The position numbers and the translations under genes are program-made. 64,000 nt of DNA from an uncultured Verrucomicrobiota bacterium (GTDB lineage Bacteria; Verrucomicrobiota; Verrucomicrobiia; Limisphaerales; UBA9464). Under the pieces are notes generated by a model. The model was not told where the DNA came from. It did no database searches and was given only the letters and a program-made list of their open reading frames with translations. The stretch lies in the NCBI GenBank assembly GCA_903896505.1, contig CAITXU010000246.1, positions 1-64,000 on the forward strand. The letters are read 5' to 3'. This document shows, one piece after another, positions 53,191 through 62,600 of the stretch. Position 1 is the first letter of the stretch; every line of letters starts with the position of its first letter.

Positions 53191-54258
53191 ATGAGACTGT
53201 TGGTCACGGGCGGCGCGGGGTTCATTGGTTCGAACCTGATTGAGCTCCTGCTGGATCAGCCCGAGGTGGAACAATTGGTCAACCTCGACTGCCTCACCTA
53301 CGCCGGGCATCTGGCCAATCTAAGAGCCGTCGAGCATCATCCCCACTATCGGTTCCTTCAGATCGATCTTCGGGATCGGGATGCCGTTCACCAGGCCTTG
53401 ATTGATTTTAGTATCACCCATGTGCTGCATCTGGCTGCGGAATCTCATGTCGATCGCTCGATTGCCGCGCCGGCTGACTTCATCACGACCAACATTGTCG
53501 GAACCTTTCACCTTCTCGAAGCCTGCCGTGGCGCATGGGCGAATATGCCGGACGGACGCCGGTTCCTCCATGTTTCCACCGATGAGGTCTACGGATCGCT
53601 GGGTGGAGAAGGGCGCTTTACCGAGTCAACTCCCTACGCCCCGAACTCCCCCTATTCCGCCAGCAAAGCCTCGAGCGACATGTTGGTGAGGGCCTACCAC
53701 CAGACCTACGGATTGCCGACGATCATCACCAATTGCTCCAATAATTATGGTCCGCGGCAATTTCCCGAAAAACTTATCCCGGTTCTTATCCAGCGATCCC
53801 TGGCGCGGCAGCCGCTTCCCATTTTTGGGGATGGTTTGCATGTGCGCGACTGGCTCCATGTCCGGGACCACTGTGATGCCCTCTGGCAGGTCCTGCACCG
53901 CGGTCGGTTGGGCGAGACCTACAATATCGGTGCAGAGAACGAATGGGCGAATCTTCGCCTGGCCGAGTGGGTCTGCGACTTGGTGGACGAACTGGCTCCC
54001 CAGTTGGGAGGCAACAGCCGTGAATTGATTTCGCACGTGGAAGACAGGCCAGGCAATGACCGTCGGTACGCCATCGATGCGACCAAAGTCCGAACCGAAC
54101 TCGGCTGGAAACCGGTAAAAGACTTCCGATCAGGACTGCGCGAAACCATCGCCTGGTACATTGACCATCAGGACTGGGTCCGGGAGGTCAGCCGCGGTCA
54201 TTTGCAGCCAATTCCGGTCGACGCCGTGCATCCGGTAGCATTGTCGCTACTTGGCTGA
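53191..54258 (+). CDS. rmlB: dTDP-glucose 4,6-dehydratase
   Basis: 355 aa from the ATG at 53191 with GGGAGGA in front; the longer frame upstream overlaps the preceding gene. The extended-SDR fold starts MRLLVTGGAGFIGSNLIELL; HLAAESHVDRSI, VSTDEVYGSLG (catalytic Thr-Asp-Glu), PYSASKASSDMLVRAY (Tyr-x3-Lys) and NYGPRQFPEKLIPVLI are RmlB hallmarks. It makes dTDP-4-keto-6-deoxyglucose for deoxysugars such as rhamnose. No other rml gene is in the window. It follows the UDP-sugar dehydrogenase by 58 nt. Confidence 0.92.
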   Translation: MRLLVTGGAGFIGSNLIELLLDQPEVEQLVNLDCLTYAGHLANLRAVEHHPHYRFLQIDLRDRDAVHQALIDFSITHVLHLAAESHVDRSIAAPADFITTNIVGTFHLLEACRGAWANMPDGRRFLHVSTDEVYGSLGGEGRFTESTPYAPNSPYSASKASSDMLVRAYHQTYGLPTIITNCSNNYGPRQFPEKLIPVLIQRSLARQPLPIFGDGLHVRDWLHVRDHCDALWQVLHRGRLGETYNIGAENEWANLRLAEWVCDLVDELAPQLGGNSRELISHVEDRPGNDRRYAIDATKVRTELGWKPVKDFRSGLRETIAWYIDHQDWVREVSRGHLQPIPVDAVHPVALSLLG

Positions 54259-54266
54259 ACCTCGGT

Positions 54267-55217
54267 TTATTTCGGGAGCCATTTCTCCCAATTCTTGGCG
54301 TAGGCATCCACGTTGGAGCGATCGACGGGCACCAGGGCACTGACTTCCTTGACCACCTTGGGATCACGCTTGAAGTGGACCTTGTCCAAAAGGAGTTCCA
54401 ACGAACGGTAGCCCCATTGGTAGCACTGCTGGGCCAGCAGCTTCTGGACATGACCCGAGCGGATGTAGTTGAGCTGGGCAGGCAGGGCATCGACGCTGAC
54501 GCACTTCACGGTGCCCGGTGCCCATTTCAAGGCACCTTCCGTGAAGAGAGGCCACCCACCAATCATGGCCCATCCGGTGATGTCGGGGTTGGCTTGCATG
54601 ACCTGCTCCACCCGGGCGGCCGCGTCCTGTGGCGTCTCGCGGTGGTAATAGGCGTCGCGAACGGACAATCCGGGAAAAGCCTTGGCCCCGGCGCGAACAC
54701 CGGCCACGCGTTTCTGGAGGTTGGGTGCATTGGGATTTCCAGCGAGAATGGCAATGACCCCTTTTCCATCCATGACCTTCGCCAATTCCTCAAGCACTTG
54801 ATGGCCGCAGAGGTCGTCATCCACTCCATAGTTGACGAAGCGTTTCGAAGCCGGGGCATCGCTGTCGAAGGTCGCCACGGGCACGCCAGCAGCCACCGCC
54901 CGGTTGATGGCATCGGTCACCTTGTTGGCGTCGCTGCAACTGATGGCGATGCCATCCGCCCCGGCCAGGACCAATTGTTCAAGGGCTTCAGCCTGCTTTT
55001 GGGCGTCCTCTTCATTGGGGGTTCGCCAGTCGAGTTCGATTTTCAGTCCATGACGGGCGCTCAATTCCCGCACGGCATCCTCCGCCCCAACCCGGGCCAC
55101 CTGGAAGACGGCATTGCCTTGGGATTTGGCAATCAGCCCAAAGCGGTACGATTTGGGGGCGGCCGTGGCCACGAAGGGTAGGACAGCGGCTCCGGCAAGG
55201 AAGGATCGGCGATTCAT
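54267..55217 (-). CDS. Periplasmic sugar-binding protein (ABC-type, LacI/RbsB fold) with Tat-like signal
   Basis: 316 aa. The start MNRRSFLAGAAVLPFVATAA has the RR-x-FL of a Tat signal. The mature part has the RbsB/type I periplasmic-binding pattern: YRFGLIAKSQGNAVFQVARV, ADGIAISCSDANKVTDAINR, VPVATFDSDAPASKRFVNYG and WAMIGGWPLFTEGAL. The ABC permease and ATPase are not next to it. It may be the secreted sensor or binding component of a sugar uptake system encoded elsewhere. The gene is convergent with rmlB, with an 8-nt gap. Confidence 0.82.
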   Translation of the reverse strand: MNRRSFLAGAAVLPFVATAAPKSYRFGLIAKSQGNAVFQVARVGAEDAVRELSARHGLKIELDWRTPNEEDAQKQAEALEQLVLAGADGIAISCSDANKVTDAINRAVAAGVPVATFDSDAPASKRFVNYGVDDDLCGHQVLEELAKVMDGKGVIAILAGNPNAPNLQKRVAGVRAGAKAFPGLSVRDAYYHRETPQDAAARVEQVMQANPDITGWAMIGGWPLFTEGALKWAPGTVKCVSVDALPAQLNYIRSGHVQKLLAQQCYQWGYRSLELLLDKVHFKRDPKVVKEVSALVPVDRSNVDAYAKNWEKWLPK

Positions 55218-55271
55218 AGGGGACTTATGGGAAGGAACCGGAAGAGTGACGCTGAGTCAAGGCAGGACCCA

Positions 55272-56132
55272 CTACTTCCCCGAGACACCCAAGAGGTACA
55301 TCAGGATTAACTCCGGCAAATCGAGGGAGTAGCCCCCCTCCAAAATGCTAAAGGTAGGAATACCCAGGCTCCGAACCTGCTGGCCGATCCAGTGGAAGTC
55401 CTCCTGCACGAGGGTTCCGTTGGCGAGCGGGTCTTCTGTATACGCATCAAATCCAGCGGATACCGCCAGCACCTGAGGCTGTGTGGCCTGCAATCGGTCC
55501 AGGGCGCGGCGCAGGATGTCCCGCCACTGTGCCCGGGGAGTCGCCGGAGCCACCGGGTAGTTGAAGCAATTGGGGCCTACGTCAGCACCTCCAGTGCCAG
55601 GATAGGCCGGGTATTGGTGCACCGAGGCAAACGCGACACCGTCGCATCCCGCCACGATGTTTTCCGTGCCGTTCCCGTGATGAACATCGAAATCGAAAAT
55701 GGCCGCTCGAAGGCCGCTAGCCTGGGCTTCCAGCGCGGCGATAGCGACAGACCCGAGATAACAAAATCCCATTGACCGGTTCCGCTCGGCATGATGCCCG
55801 GGCGGGCGCATCAGGCTAAAAGCCGGAGTTCCAGCGAGCGCCAGGTCCATGGCTTTCAATCCTGCCCCCACACTCCGCCGGGCGTGGGCTCCGATATCCG
55901 GATGCCAGGCGGTGTCGGCATCAAAGTCCTCCTCGACCTTCAACCGGGCCAGACAGGCAGCGGTGTGGGCCCGGAGTAGCTGTGCCTCGGTCGCCACACC
56001 CGGCTCGGCCCATTGGAGTGGCAACACCTTCTGGCTGCGCAACAATTCGACAGTGCGCTCAACCCGACTCGGCTTTTCCGGATGGCCCGGAGTGCGATAG
56101 CCCAGACACAAAGGGCTGTTGACGATGGTCAT
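55272..56132 (-). CDS. Histone-deacetylase-family (class II-like) deacetylase
   Basis: 286 aa from the ATG at 56132, which overlaps the Tm-1-like stop by 4 nt (ATGA); an upstream start at 56177 adds 15 residues inside the neighbour gene. The zinc deacetylase motifs are complete: LMRPPGHHAERNRSMGFCYL (charge relay), IFDFDVHHGNGTENIV (metal Asp and His), LAVSAGFDAYTEDPLANGTL (second metal Asp) and FSILEGGYSLD. Bacterial members act on acetylated polyamines, acetoin or small amides. The coupling to a Tm-1-like protein is uncommon and may point to one pathway. Confidence 0.88.
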   Translation of the reverse strand: MTIVNSPLCLGYRTPGHPEKPSRVERTVELLRSQKVLPLQWAEPGVATEAQLLRAHTAACLARLKVEEDFDADTAWHPDIGAHARRSVGAGLKAMDLALAGTPAFSLMRPPGHHAERNRSMGFCYLGSVAIAALEAQASGLRAAIFDFDVHHGNGTENIVAGCDGVAFASVHQYPAYPGTGGADVGPNCFNYPVAPATPRAQWRDILRRALDRLQATQPQVLAVSAGFDAYTEDPLANGTLVQEDFHWIGQQVRSLGIPTFSILEGGYSLDLPELILMYLLGVSGK

Positions 56133-57349
56133 GATGGTTTTGCGGACGGTATCAATTCCAGCAGCTGCGCCACACACAAGTCGGCAAAGGCAGGATCGTT
56201 GATATTGCCCGGATATTCGATAAAGGGAATTCCCGGTAGCAGTTGGGATCGCCAGCTATCCCGGAGGGCCGCGTCCGCCGCCGGATCATGGAACGGCTGG
56301 CCTGGGGAGCTGATGACGCTGATGCCGCTCATCGGAAACAGAACCGCCACCGGGCCTTTCGATCGGTTGCATTTCTCGGCCAGAATGCCACCCAGTCGGG
56401 CATTTTCCTCCGGGGTGGTCCGCATCAGGGTCACTTGGGGATTGTGATGATAGAAGCGCCGGTTTCGAAACTTTTCCGGCACCGAGGCGGGTTCCCCGAA
56501 ATTAACCATGTCCATACAACCGGGTGTCAGGATAGTCGGAACACCGTGAAGGGCAGCGGCCTCGCACCGGGTGGGACCCGCCGTCAGGACTCCACCGACC
56601 AATTCGTCCGCCCATTCGGTGGTGGTGATGTCCAGCACACCGGCGACAAGCCCGCTCTCAATGATCGACTCCATGGTGCGACCACCCGTGCCGGTGGCGG
56701 CAAACACCAGGACCTCATATCCGGCGGCCTCGAGAGCAGAGCGGGCGCGGGTAACGCAGGGGGTCGTGTTGCCAAACTGAGAGGCCACGATCATCGGTTT
56801 GGCGTTTTCAAGGTCAGGTGTCTTCGCCTCGACCATACCGCAAATCGCCCCCGCCGCCTGGGCCAGCAATAACCGTGAAAGGCGGTTGAGGCCGGCTACA
56901 TCGACAATGCTGGGCATCAGGGTGATGTCCTTGATTCCCACGTAGGGGGCAGTGTTACCACTGGCGAGCGTCGACACCATGAACTTCGGAATTCCAAGGG
57001 GAAGCGCCCGCATGGCGGCGGTGCAAATGGCCGTTCCACCACCTCCACCTAATGACAGAACCCCATGGATGCGCCCTTCCGCGTGGAGCCGTGCCAGAAT
57101 AATCGGGGCTCCCTTGGCCATCAGTGCCACGGCCTCGCCCCGGTCGCGGCGGGCCACCACCGATGCCAAGTCGATGCCAGCGGCTTGGGCAACCTCTTCA
57201 CGGGTGATATCCGGGCTCAGACGGGCGGGCTCGAGCGTCCCCACGTCGATACGTAGGGTTTGATGCCCGCGTGCCCTGACCAATTGATCGACATAGGCAT
57301 GTTCGTCTCCCTTGGTGTCGAAGGTCCCGAGAATCGCAATGGTGGCCAT
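56129..57349 (-). CDS. Tm-1-like ATP-binding protein (UPF0261 family)
   Basis: 406 aa. AILGTFDTKGDEHAYVDQLV at the start, GVLSLGGGGGTAICTAAMRA, GFVSTLASGNTAPYVGIKD-like, VFAATGTGGRTMESIIESG and DELVGGVLTAGPTRCEAAAL are UPF0261 hallmarks; the Gly-rich loops bind ATP in the plant Tm-1 relative. Bacterial function is not settled. It is the upstream partner of the deacetylase, coupled by ATGA. It is full length and shows no damage. Confidence 0.87.
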   Translation of the reverse strand: MATIAILGTFDTKGDEHAYVDQLVRARGHQTLRIDVGTLEPARLSPDITREEVAQAAGIDLASVVARRDRGEAVALMAKGAPIILARLHAEGRIHGVLSLGGGGGTAICTAAMRALPLGIPKFMVSTLASGNTAPYVGIKDITLMPSIVDVAGLNRLSRLLLAQAAGAICGMVEAKTPDLENAKPMIVASQFGNTTPCVTRARSALEAAGYEVLVFAATGTGGRTMESIIESGLVAGVLDITTTEWADELVGGVLTAGPTRCEAAALHGVPTILTPGCMDMVNFGEPASVPEKFRNRRFYHHNPQVTLMRTTPEENARLGGILAEKCNRSKGPVAVLFPMSGISVISSPGQPFHDPAADAALRDSWRSQLLPGIPFIEYPGNINDPAFADLCVAQLLELIPSAKPS

Positions 57350-57454
57350 GGATGGATTGAACGGCCTCAGGATACCAGTGCTTCCCCGAGGTCTGGCAAG
57401 CCCGGGTCGCCGGGCTCCGCTAATTTACCGGAACTCCCTGCCACCACCCGATTC

Positions 57455-57913
57455 CTACCTTTTCGATGAAGAACGTATCAACTCCTCAACGGCCTCCTTG
57501 GCCTCGGCCAATCCCAGGCCGGATTCCTCTTGGAAAAGTCGGATGGCTTCAATCTTCCGGGACGGATCGGCAGCCACTGTCCGGACTCGATCTGAAACCG
57601 AGTATGACCCCGCTGGCGTTGTCCCCTGACCACGCCCTGAACGGGAATGTTTCTTAAAACGGACGAACCAAATCGCCAGTTGAAGCCCGGCGCAAATACA
57701 AATGAGAACCAGTAAAGCGTCGCGGCTCAGGAAGCCCAGTAATTTGCTGGCGGCGAAGTTGAAGCCCGTCAACAGCAACAGGACAAGAACGAAGAGCAGG
57801 AGGTTCAGGGGCAAGTCCTTCCAACCAACGGGCGGATAGAGCCGAAACGACTTGACCCGGTTATCGAGCAGAAACGAACGGTCCTCCGTTGAGTCCGAAT
57901 TGAAACCTTCCAT
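57455..57913 (-). CDS. Membrane protein with C-terminal ribosomal L7/L12-like domain
   Basis: 152 aa. Two hydrophobic segments (about 34-52 and 63-83) are followed by a basic region (FKKHSRSGRGQG) and a C-terminal segment, RKIEAIRLFQEESGLGLAEA then KEAVEELI, that matches the L7/L12 C-terminal helix-turn region (K-x-x-AI-x-x-x-R-x-x-x-GL-x-LAEAK). The C-terminal domain of L7/L12 recruits translation factors. A membrane-anchored copy suggests a tether for a factor or a domain borrowed for protein binding. Function is unknown. Confidence 0.7.
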   Translation of the reverse strand: MEGFNSDSTEDRSFLLDNRVKSFRLYPPVGWKDLPLNLLLFVLVLLLLTGFNFAASKLLGFLSRDALLVLICICAGLQLAIWFVRFKKHSRSGRGQGTTPAGSYSVSDRVRTVAADPSRKIEAIRLFQEESGLGLAEAKEAVEELIRSSSKR

Positions 57914-57981
57914 TCTGCAATCATGAGCGGGTAGGCGGAACCGAGACGAGTGGAAAGCGCCGTTCTGATTCCATCGTCGTG

Positions 57982-58006
57982 ATAACTGACCTGTCCCTTA
58001 GTTTGA
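57982..58006 (+). repeat. Dispersed short repeat, copy 6
   Basis: AACTGACCTGTCCCTTAGTT in the intergenic gap before the Sel1 gene; the first bases of the core differ (AACTGACC for AGATGACC). Confidence 0.75.
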
Positions 58007-58071
58007 AGGCGACGAACGAACCCAGTCGACGGTGTCTGGCATTCCGTTGAAACTCAATCCACTCTCCCGCC

Positions 58072-58848
58072 GTGATTGTTCGCACGCGAAAGCTCCCACT
58101 GTTGGTCCAATTGCTGGTCCTCGGGGTCCTTATGCCATGGTCACTTTTCGGCCAACCTCGCGTTGCGGCTTCCTCAATACCTCAGCCACTTGTCCAGCCT
58201 GGAAAAACGAACGAATTGGCCAGACGTTTCGCCGAGGAATTTCCCGACCTGCGGGCCAAGGCCGAAAAGGGCGACGCCGCTGCGCAGAATCTAGTCGGGG
58301 AAGTCTACGGTGCCGGACGCTGGGTGAAGGCGGACCCGAACGAGGCGCTGCAGTGGTACCTCCGTTCCGCAAGAAAGGGGCACGCCCCAGGTCAATACAA
58401 CCTGGCGGTGGCTCTTGAAAATGGGGAGGGAACCCCAGTGAACCTTCCGGAGGCGCTTCATTGGTACAAAAAAGCGGCTGGGCAGGGATTTGCTCCGGCA
58501 GAATACAACCTCGGTTTAATGCTTTTGCGGGGACAAGTCGAAAAGCCCAAACCGACCGAGGGCGCGAAATGGATTCAAAAGGCGGCTGAACACAACGACC
58601 GACTGGCGCAGGTTGCGTTGGCCTCCCTCTATGCCGAGGGCAACGGAGTCCGTAAGGACCCGGGAGAAGCCTGGGCGTGGCTGAGTGTGGTCCTTGCCGA
58701 CGAGAAATTCCACTTCCAGACGGAATCCCTGAAATCCTCCCTGTCTCACCTGCAAACGATGCTGACCTCCTCGCAATTGGAAGCCGCCCGATCCAGGGCA
58801 AAGGTCTTAACCCGGCAATTGACGAAGGGATCAGAAACCGGAAGGTGA
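58072..58848 (+). CDS. Secreted Sel1-repeat protein
   Basis: 258 aa from a GTG at 58072, with a signal-peptide-like start (MIVRTRKLPLLVQLLVLGVL). At least four Sel1 repeats follow: AAQNLVGEVYGAGRWVKADP, APGQYNLAVALENGEGTPVN, APAEYNLGLMLLRGQVEKPK and AQVALASLYAEGNGVRKDPG. They form a helical solenoid for protein contacts. It is a periplasmic scaffold by location. There is no operon partner. Confidence 0.82.
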   Translation: MIVRTRKLPLLVQLLVLGVLMPWSLFGQPRVAASSIPQPLVQPGKTNELARRFAEEFPDLRAKAEKGDAAAQNLVGEVYGAGRWVKADPNEALQWYLRSARKGHAPGQYNLAVALENGEGTPVNLPEALHWYKKAAGQGFAPAEYNLGLMLLRGQVEKPKPTEGAKWIQKAAEHNDRLAQVALASLYAEGNGVRKDPGEAWAWLSVVLADEKFHFQTESLKSSLSHLQTMLTSSQLEAARSRAKVLTRQLTKGSETGR

Positions 58849-58923
58849 GTTTCAACGACATTCATTTTCGTCCGCAAATCCATCCAATTCCCCACCATTT
58901 TCTCATTCGGGAACCGCCAGACG

Positions 58924-58990
58924 ATATAACAGGTGACCTGTCCCTTAGTTATTGTCCCCCAATATAACAGGTGACCTGTCCCTTAGTTTT
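58924..58990 (+). repeat. Dispersed short repeat, copies 7 and 8, tandem
   Basis: Two copies of ATAACAGGTGACCTGTCCCTTAGTT-type sequence, starting at 58924 and 58963 (39-nt period). In both, ACAGGTGACCTGT is the clearest form of the near-palindrome seen in this window. Confidence 0.85.
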
Positions 58991-59065
58991 CGGTGGGGGT
59001 ATCTTTTCAGTTAACGCGATACGATTCCGTCTGGAACCGGGCGAGGCACCCAGGCGCCCGGTCAT

Positions 59066-59650
59066 CTATACCGATGCCAGGATTCGATTCCATTGCGGGC
59101 TCTGGAGGTCGGGGTTCCCTTCGTTCCAGACCACAAACTGGGAGAGCAACATCTTCTGTTCCGCGGGCCACTGGGCCTCGATGCGAGATCCGACTTCCTC
59201 CGCGCTCCAGCCACGAGCCGCAAGACGTCGCTTCTGTTCGGCCGCAGTGCAGGCCACGCAGACGGTCGCGTCGAAGGCCTTTTGGTAGCCCTTTTCGAAC
59301 AATAGCGGAATTACAACACAGCCAAACCTGGCGCCCATTTCCTCCCAATTGGCCGCAGCCTCTTTCCAACCGGCTTCAATGCGGGGATGAAGGATAACTT
59401 CGAGGGATTTCCTTGCGATCGGGTCGGAGAAGACCCGTCGGGCCAGAAGTGGGCGGTTTAACTTTCCGTGGAGATCAAGATAGTCCCCGCCAAACGTCTG
59501 GACTATTTCCGCCAATGCGGGAAACCCAGGCTGAACCAGATGACGGGCAAGGTCATCCGAATCGATGACCGGGACGGACATCCGTTGTAGGATGTCCGCT
59601 GCCGTTGACTTTCCCATCCCAATACCGCCCGTGATCCCCAACAACTTCAC
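59066..59650 (-). CDS. coaE: Dephospho-CoA kinase
   Basis: 194 aa from a GTG at 59650. It performs the last step of coenzyme A synthesis, phosphorylating dephospho-CoA. The P-loop is LLGITGGIGMGKSTAADILQ, and the CoA-binding block is VPVIDSDDLARHLVQPG; VIPLLFEKGYQKAFDATVCV is the LFE (lid/acceptor) region with typical acidic residue. The length is normal. It follows a large secreted protease gene 18 nt downstream of its stop. Confidence 0.93.
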   Translation of the reverse strand: MKLLGITGGIGMGKSTAADILQRMSVPVIDSDDLARHLVQPGFPALAEIVQTFGGDYLDLHGKLNRPLLARRVFSDPIARKSLEVILHPRIEAGWKEAAANWEEMGARFGCVVIPLLFEKGYQKAFDATVCVACTAAEQKRRLAARGWSAEEVGSRIEAQWPAEQKMLLSQFVVWNEGNPDLQSPQWNRILASV

Positions 59651-59668
59651 GGTTTGACCAAGGAGGAA

Positions 59669-62600
59669 TCAGGGTGCCACGATGGTCCGGTAGGTACGGA
59701 AGGTATTTGTTCCGACCGGGGCCTGGATAAGGAAGGATCCGAGGGAATTGACGTTGGTGCTGAGAGCTCCCCAGTGAACCAAATCGCGGGAATATTGGGT
59801 CAAATAGACTTGGTCCAATTGTCCGGTGACATAGATCTGAGCTTTTCCGGCGGCCACCTTCAGCAACTCATCGTGAGCCACAGAGCTGGAGTCGACGAGG
59901 GGGCGAATGTGAAGTTGGACGTTATCCAGCCAGGCGGTATCGGCACCGGATGAGCCGTTGGCGTCCTTCGAATAGCGCCACTCGTAGGTGTGAATGCCGC
60001 TGGGAACGTTAAAACCGAACGTCGCCCAACCCAGTTGACCCGACCATTGCTGGACCAGATTTCCATCGATATAGAACCCAAGGAAATCAAATCCAGCCTC
60101 AGAACTCACCTTGTAATCAAAGCTGCCATTGCCGCCATTGGAAGCAGTGGTTACCGAGAGCGACGTCAACTGGCCATCACCGATGGTTCCAGCCTGGGCG
60201 GCATGGGAATCGAGGGAAACGACGTTTGTCTGGACAAACCATTTTGTCGAACCGGAGGTCAACCACGGAAGCTTCTTAAAGTCACCTGTCTCGAAATCAT
60301 CGGAATAGTGGTCCTGGATAAAGCTGGCGTGGACATTGACCCCTGGAGTGACCGGGAAAGTCAGCGGGTTATCGAAGGAAATGATGGAACCGGTCCAACC
60401 GGCAAATTGATGACGGGCATTCGCCACCGCTTGAACCGTAAAGAGACTATTGCTCGGGTATAGACCGCTGATTCGGGTGATAACACCACCCTCCCCGGAC
60501 GACAGCGTCACCGGAAGCAAATTGACCGAATCAATTCGATAACCGAGCGAGAGGGAGCCAAAGGCACCACCGAACCCGTCGACCGCGATGCGAACCGGAA
60601 CACCCTGCGTCACGGCTACTTGAACGGAACTGTAACCAGAGCCGGCAATGGCATCATCGTTTGAGGCCAGCAACGTCAATGCGTTAACGAAATCTCCAGT
60701 ATAAACCGCCAGCAAGGTATCGAAGGTCGAGCCCTTCAAATTTACGGTGAGCAGGCCCGAAAACGGTGGATTGTAGACATACCACACCGAATGTCCCCCG
60801 TCGTTACCGGCATGGGCCGGCTCGCCCGGTTCCTTGGTGGAACCCACGTTGCTTCCGTTGAGGTTCCCGGAATTACCGGTCAAGACAGTTCCCAAGGCGA
60901 AGGCATCGTTGCTCTGAGTAGGAACACGATAATAGACGTTGTAGAGGGCCGCCTGTGAAACGTTACCAGCGTAATCGAAGGCGACGATGCTGATGGTATT
61001 GGCCCCAGGAGCGAGGCTCAGAGCGGAAGGCAGGGTCCAGTTGGTGGTGCCGGCAGCTGTCGCTGAAACGGAATTGTTGAGACTGATTTGGACCGATTTG
61101 ACACCGCTCGGGGACGGTTGCGGATCGATGGAAGTACCCGACAACGCCAGCTTGTTGGTTGTCACCAAAAGGCCATCGACCAACCCATTAACGCTGACAC
61201 GAGGGGGAAGATTGTCGATGCTGCCATTCGGTTGAAGCTCGAGACGAAAACGTCCGAGATTATCACTATTCACGCTGGCGACCGCAATTTTGTAGGAGAC
61301 GCCGGCGACGGCTTGAAAGATGAATTGAACACCCGTATTACCGCTGGAGGCCGCTGCCGAGGCGATTGGCTTCAGAGTTTTGAGCGATGATCCGGTGTAG
61401 ACGGCGACAACGGTCGGGACGTCACTGCGCAGGGTATCCACTAATACGGGGCCACTGGCCAAAGGTGAATAGGAGTACCACAGCGACGCAGCCACCGTGG
61501 AGACACCCGCGTGCGCGGGTTCGCCGGTCTGAACGGATGCCAACGTATTGGTCCCAAACAGGACAGCCCCGGTGGAGGCAATCTTCTGCGGTTGTAGGAA
61601 ATCGTCGTTAGCCGGTGGAGCCACCAAGTTGTAGGTATTCGTGAAGATGACGCCATTTTCCTTGGGGGCATTGACCACGAAAAGGAAACTGTAGGTTCCC
61701 ACATTGGTTCCGGAGAACGTGGCGGAATAAACATCGTCTCCCGACGTCAAGTCGGCTCCAGTCCCGTCATTGACAAAGACCAATGGCGCTGAGATCCCGG
61801 CCGGATCGGTCACCGTGCAATTGACGGTCGCGTTCGTGATTGGGAAGATGTCCGTCACCGTGACAAAGAAGGGAATATTGGTATTTCCAACGCGAAGGGT
61901 GGTCCCATTGGGAGGATTGACCGACACCTTGAGTGAGCCGCTGGGACCGGATGCCACCGCGTTGTAGGCATTGACACGGCCGCCGGTGGTGGTCAGCCCA
62001 TCCAAGGCGGGAATGGGAACAATTGAATTTAGCACCCGTTGGCGTAATTCGGCCATGGAGGCTTTGGGGTGCGCTGCCAGGGTGAGGGCCGCCACACCGG
62101 CTACGTGTGGAGATGCCATGCTGGTTCCCTGTTCCACCACGTAGTCGGTATCTCCCCCCGCAAACGTGGAATATATCTCCACACCAGGAGCACCCAAATT
62201 GACTGTCTTCAACCCGAAGCAGGAGAAACTGGCAAGTTGGTCTTTACGGTCCAAGGCAGCCACCGAAAGCATGCTGGGAAGCCCAAAACTAGCCGGAGCA
62301 AAGGGGATGATATCATCGTCCGTACCATTATTCCCAGCGGCTGCGACAAAAAGCATCCCTTTGGCTCCGGCTTGGTTGATAGCGTCGATCAGGGGTTGGT
62401 CTCCTTCGCCACCGGAAGGACCGCCCCAACTATTGTTGGAGATTCGTGCACCCATCTTGGAGGCATACTCGATACATTTGATGGCATCGCTACCCTGCCC
62501 GGATCCCGATGCAGAGAGGAATTTGCAGGCCATCAACGAAACGTTCCAACAAACGCCAACGTGGGGATACCCGTTGTTAGCCGCCGCACCCATGGTGCCC

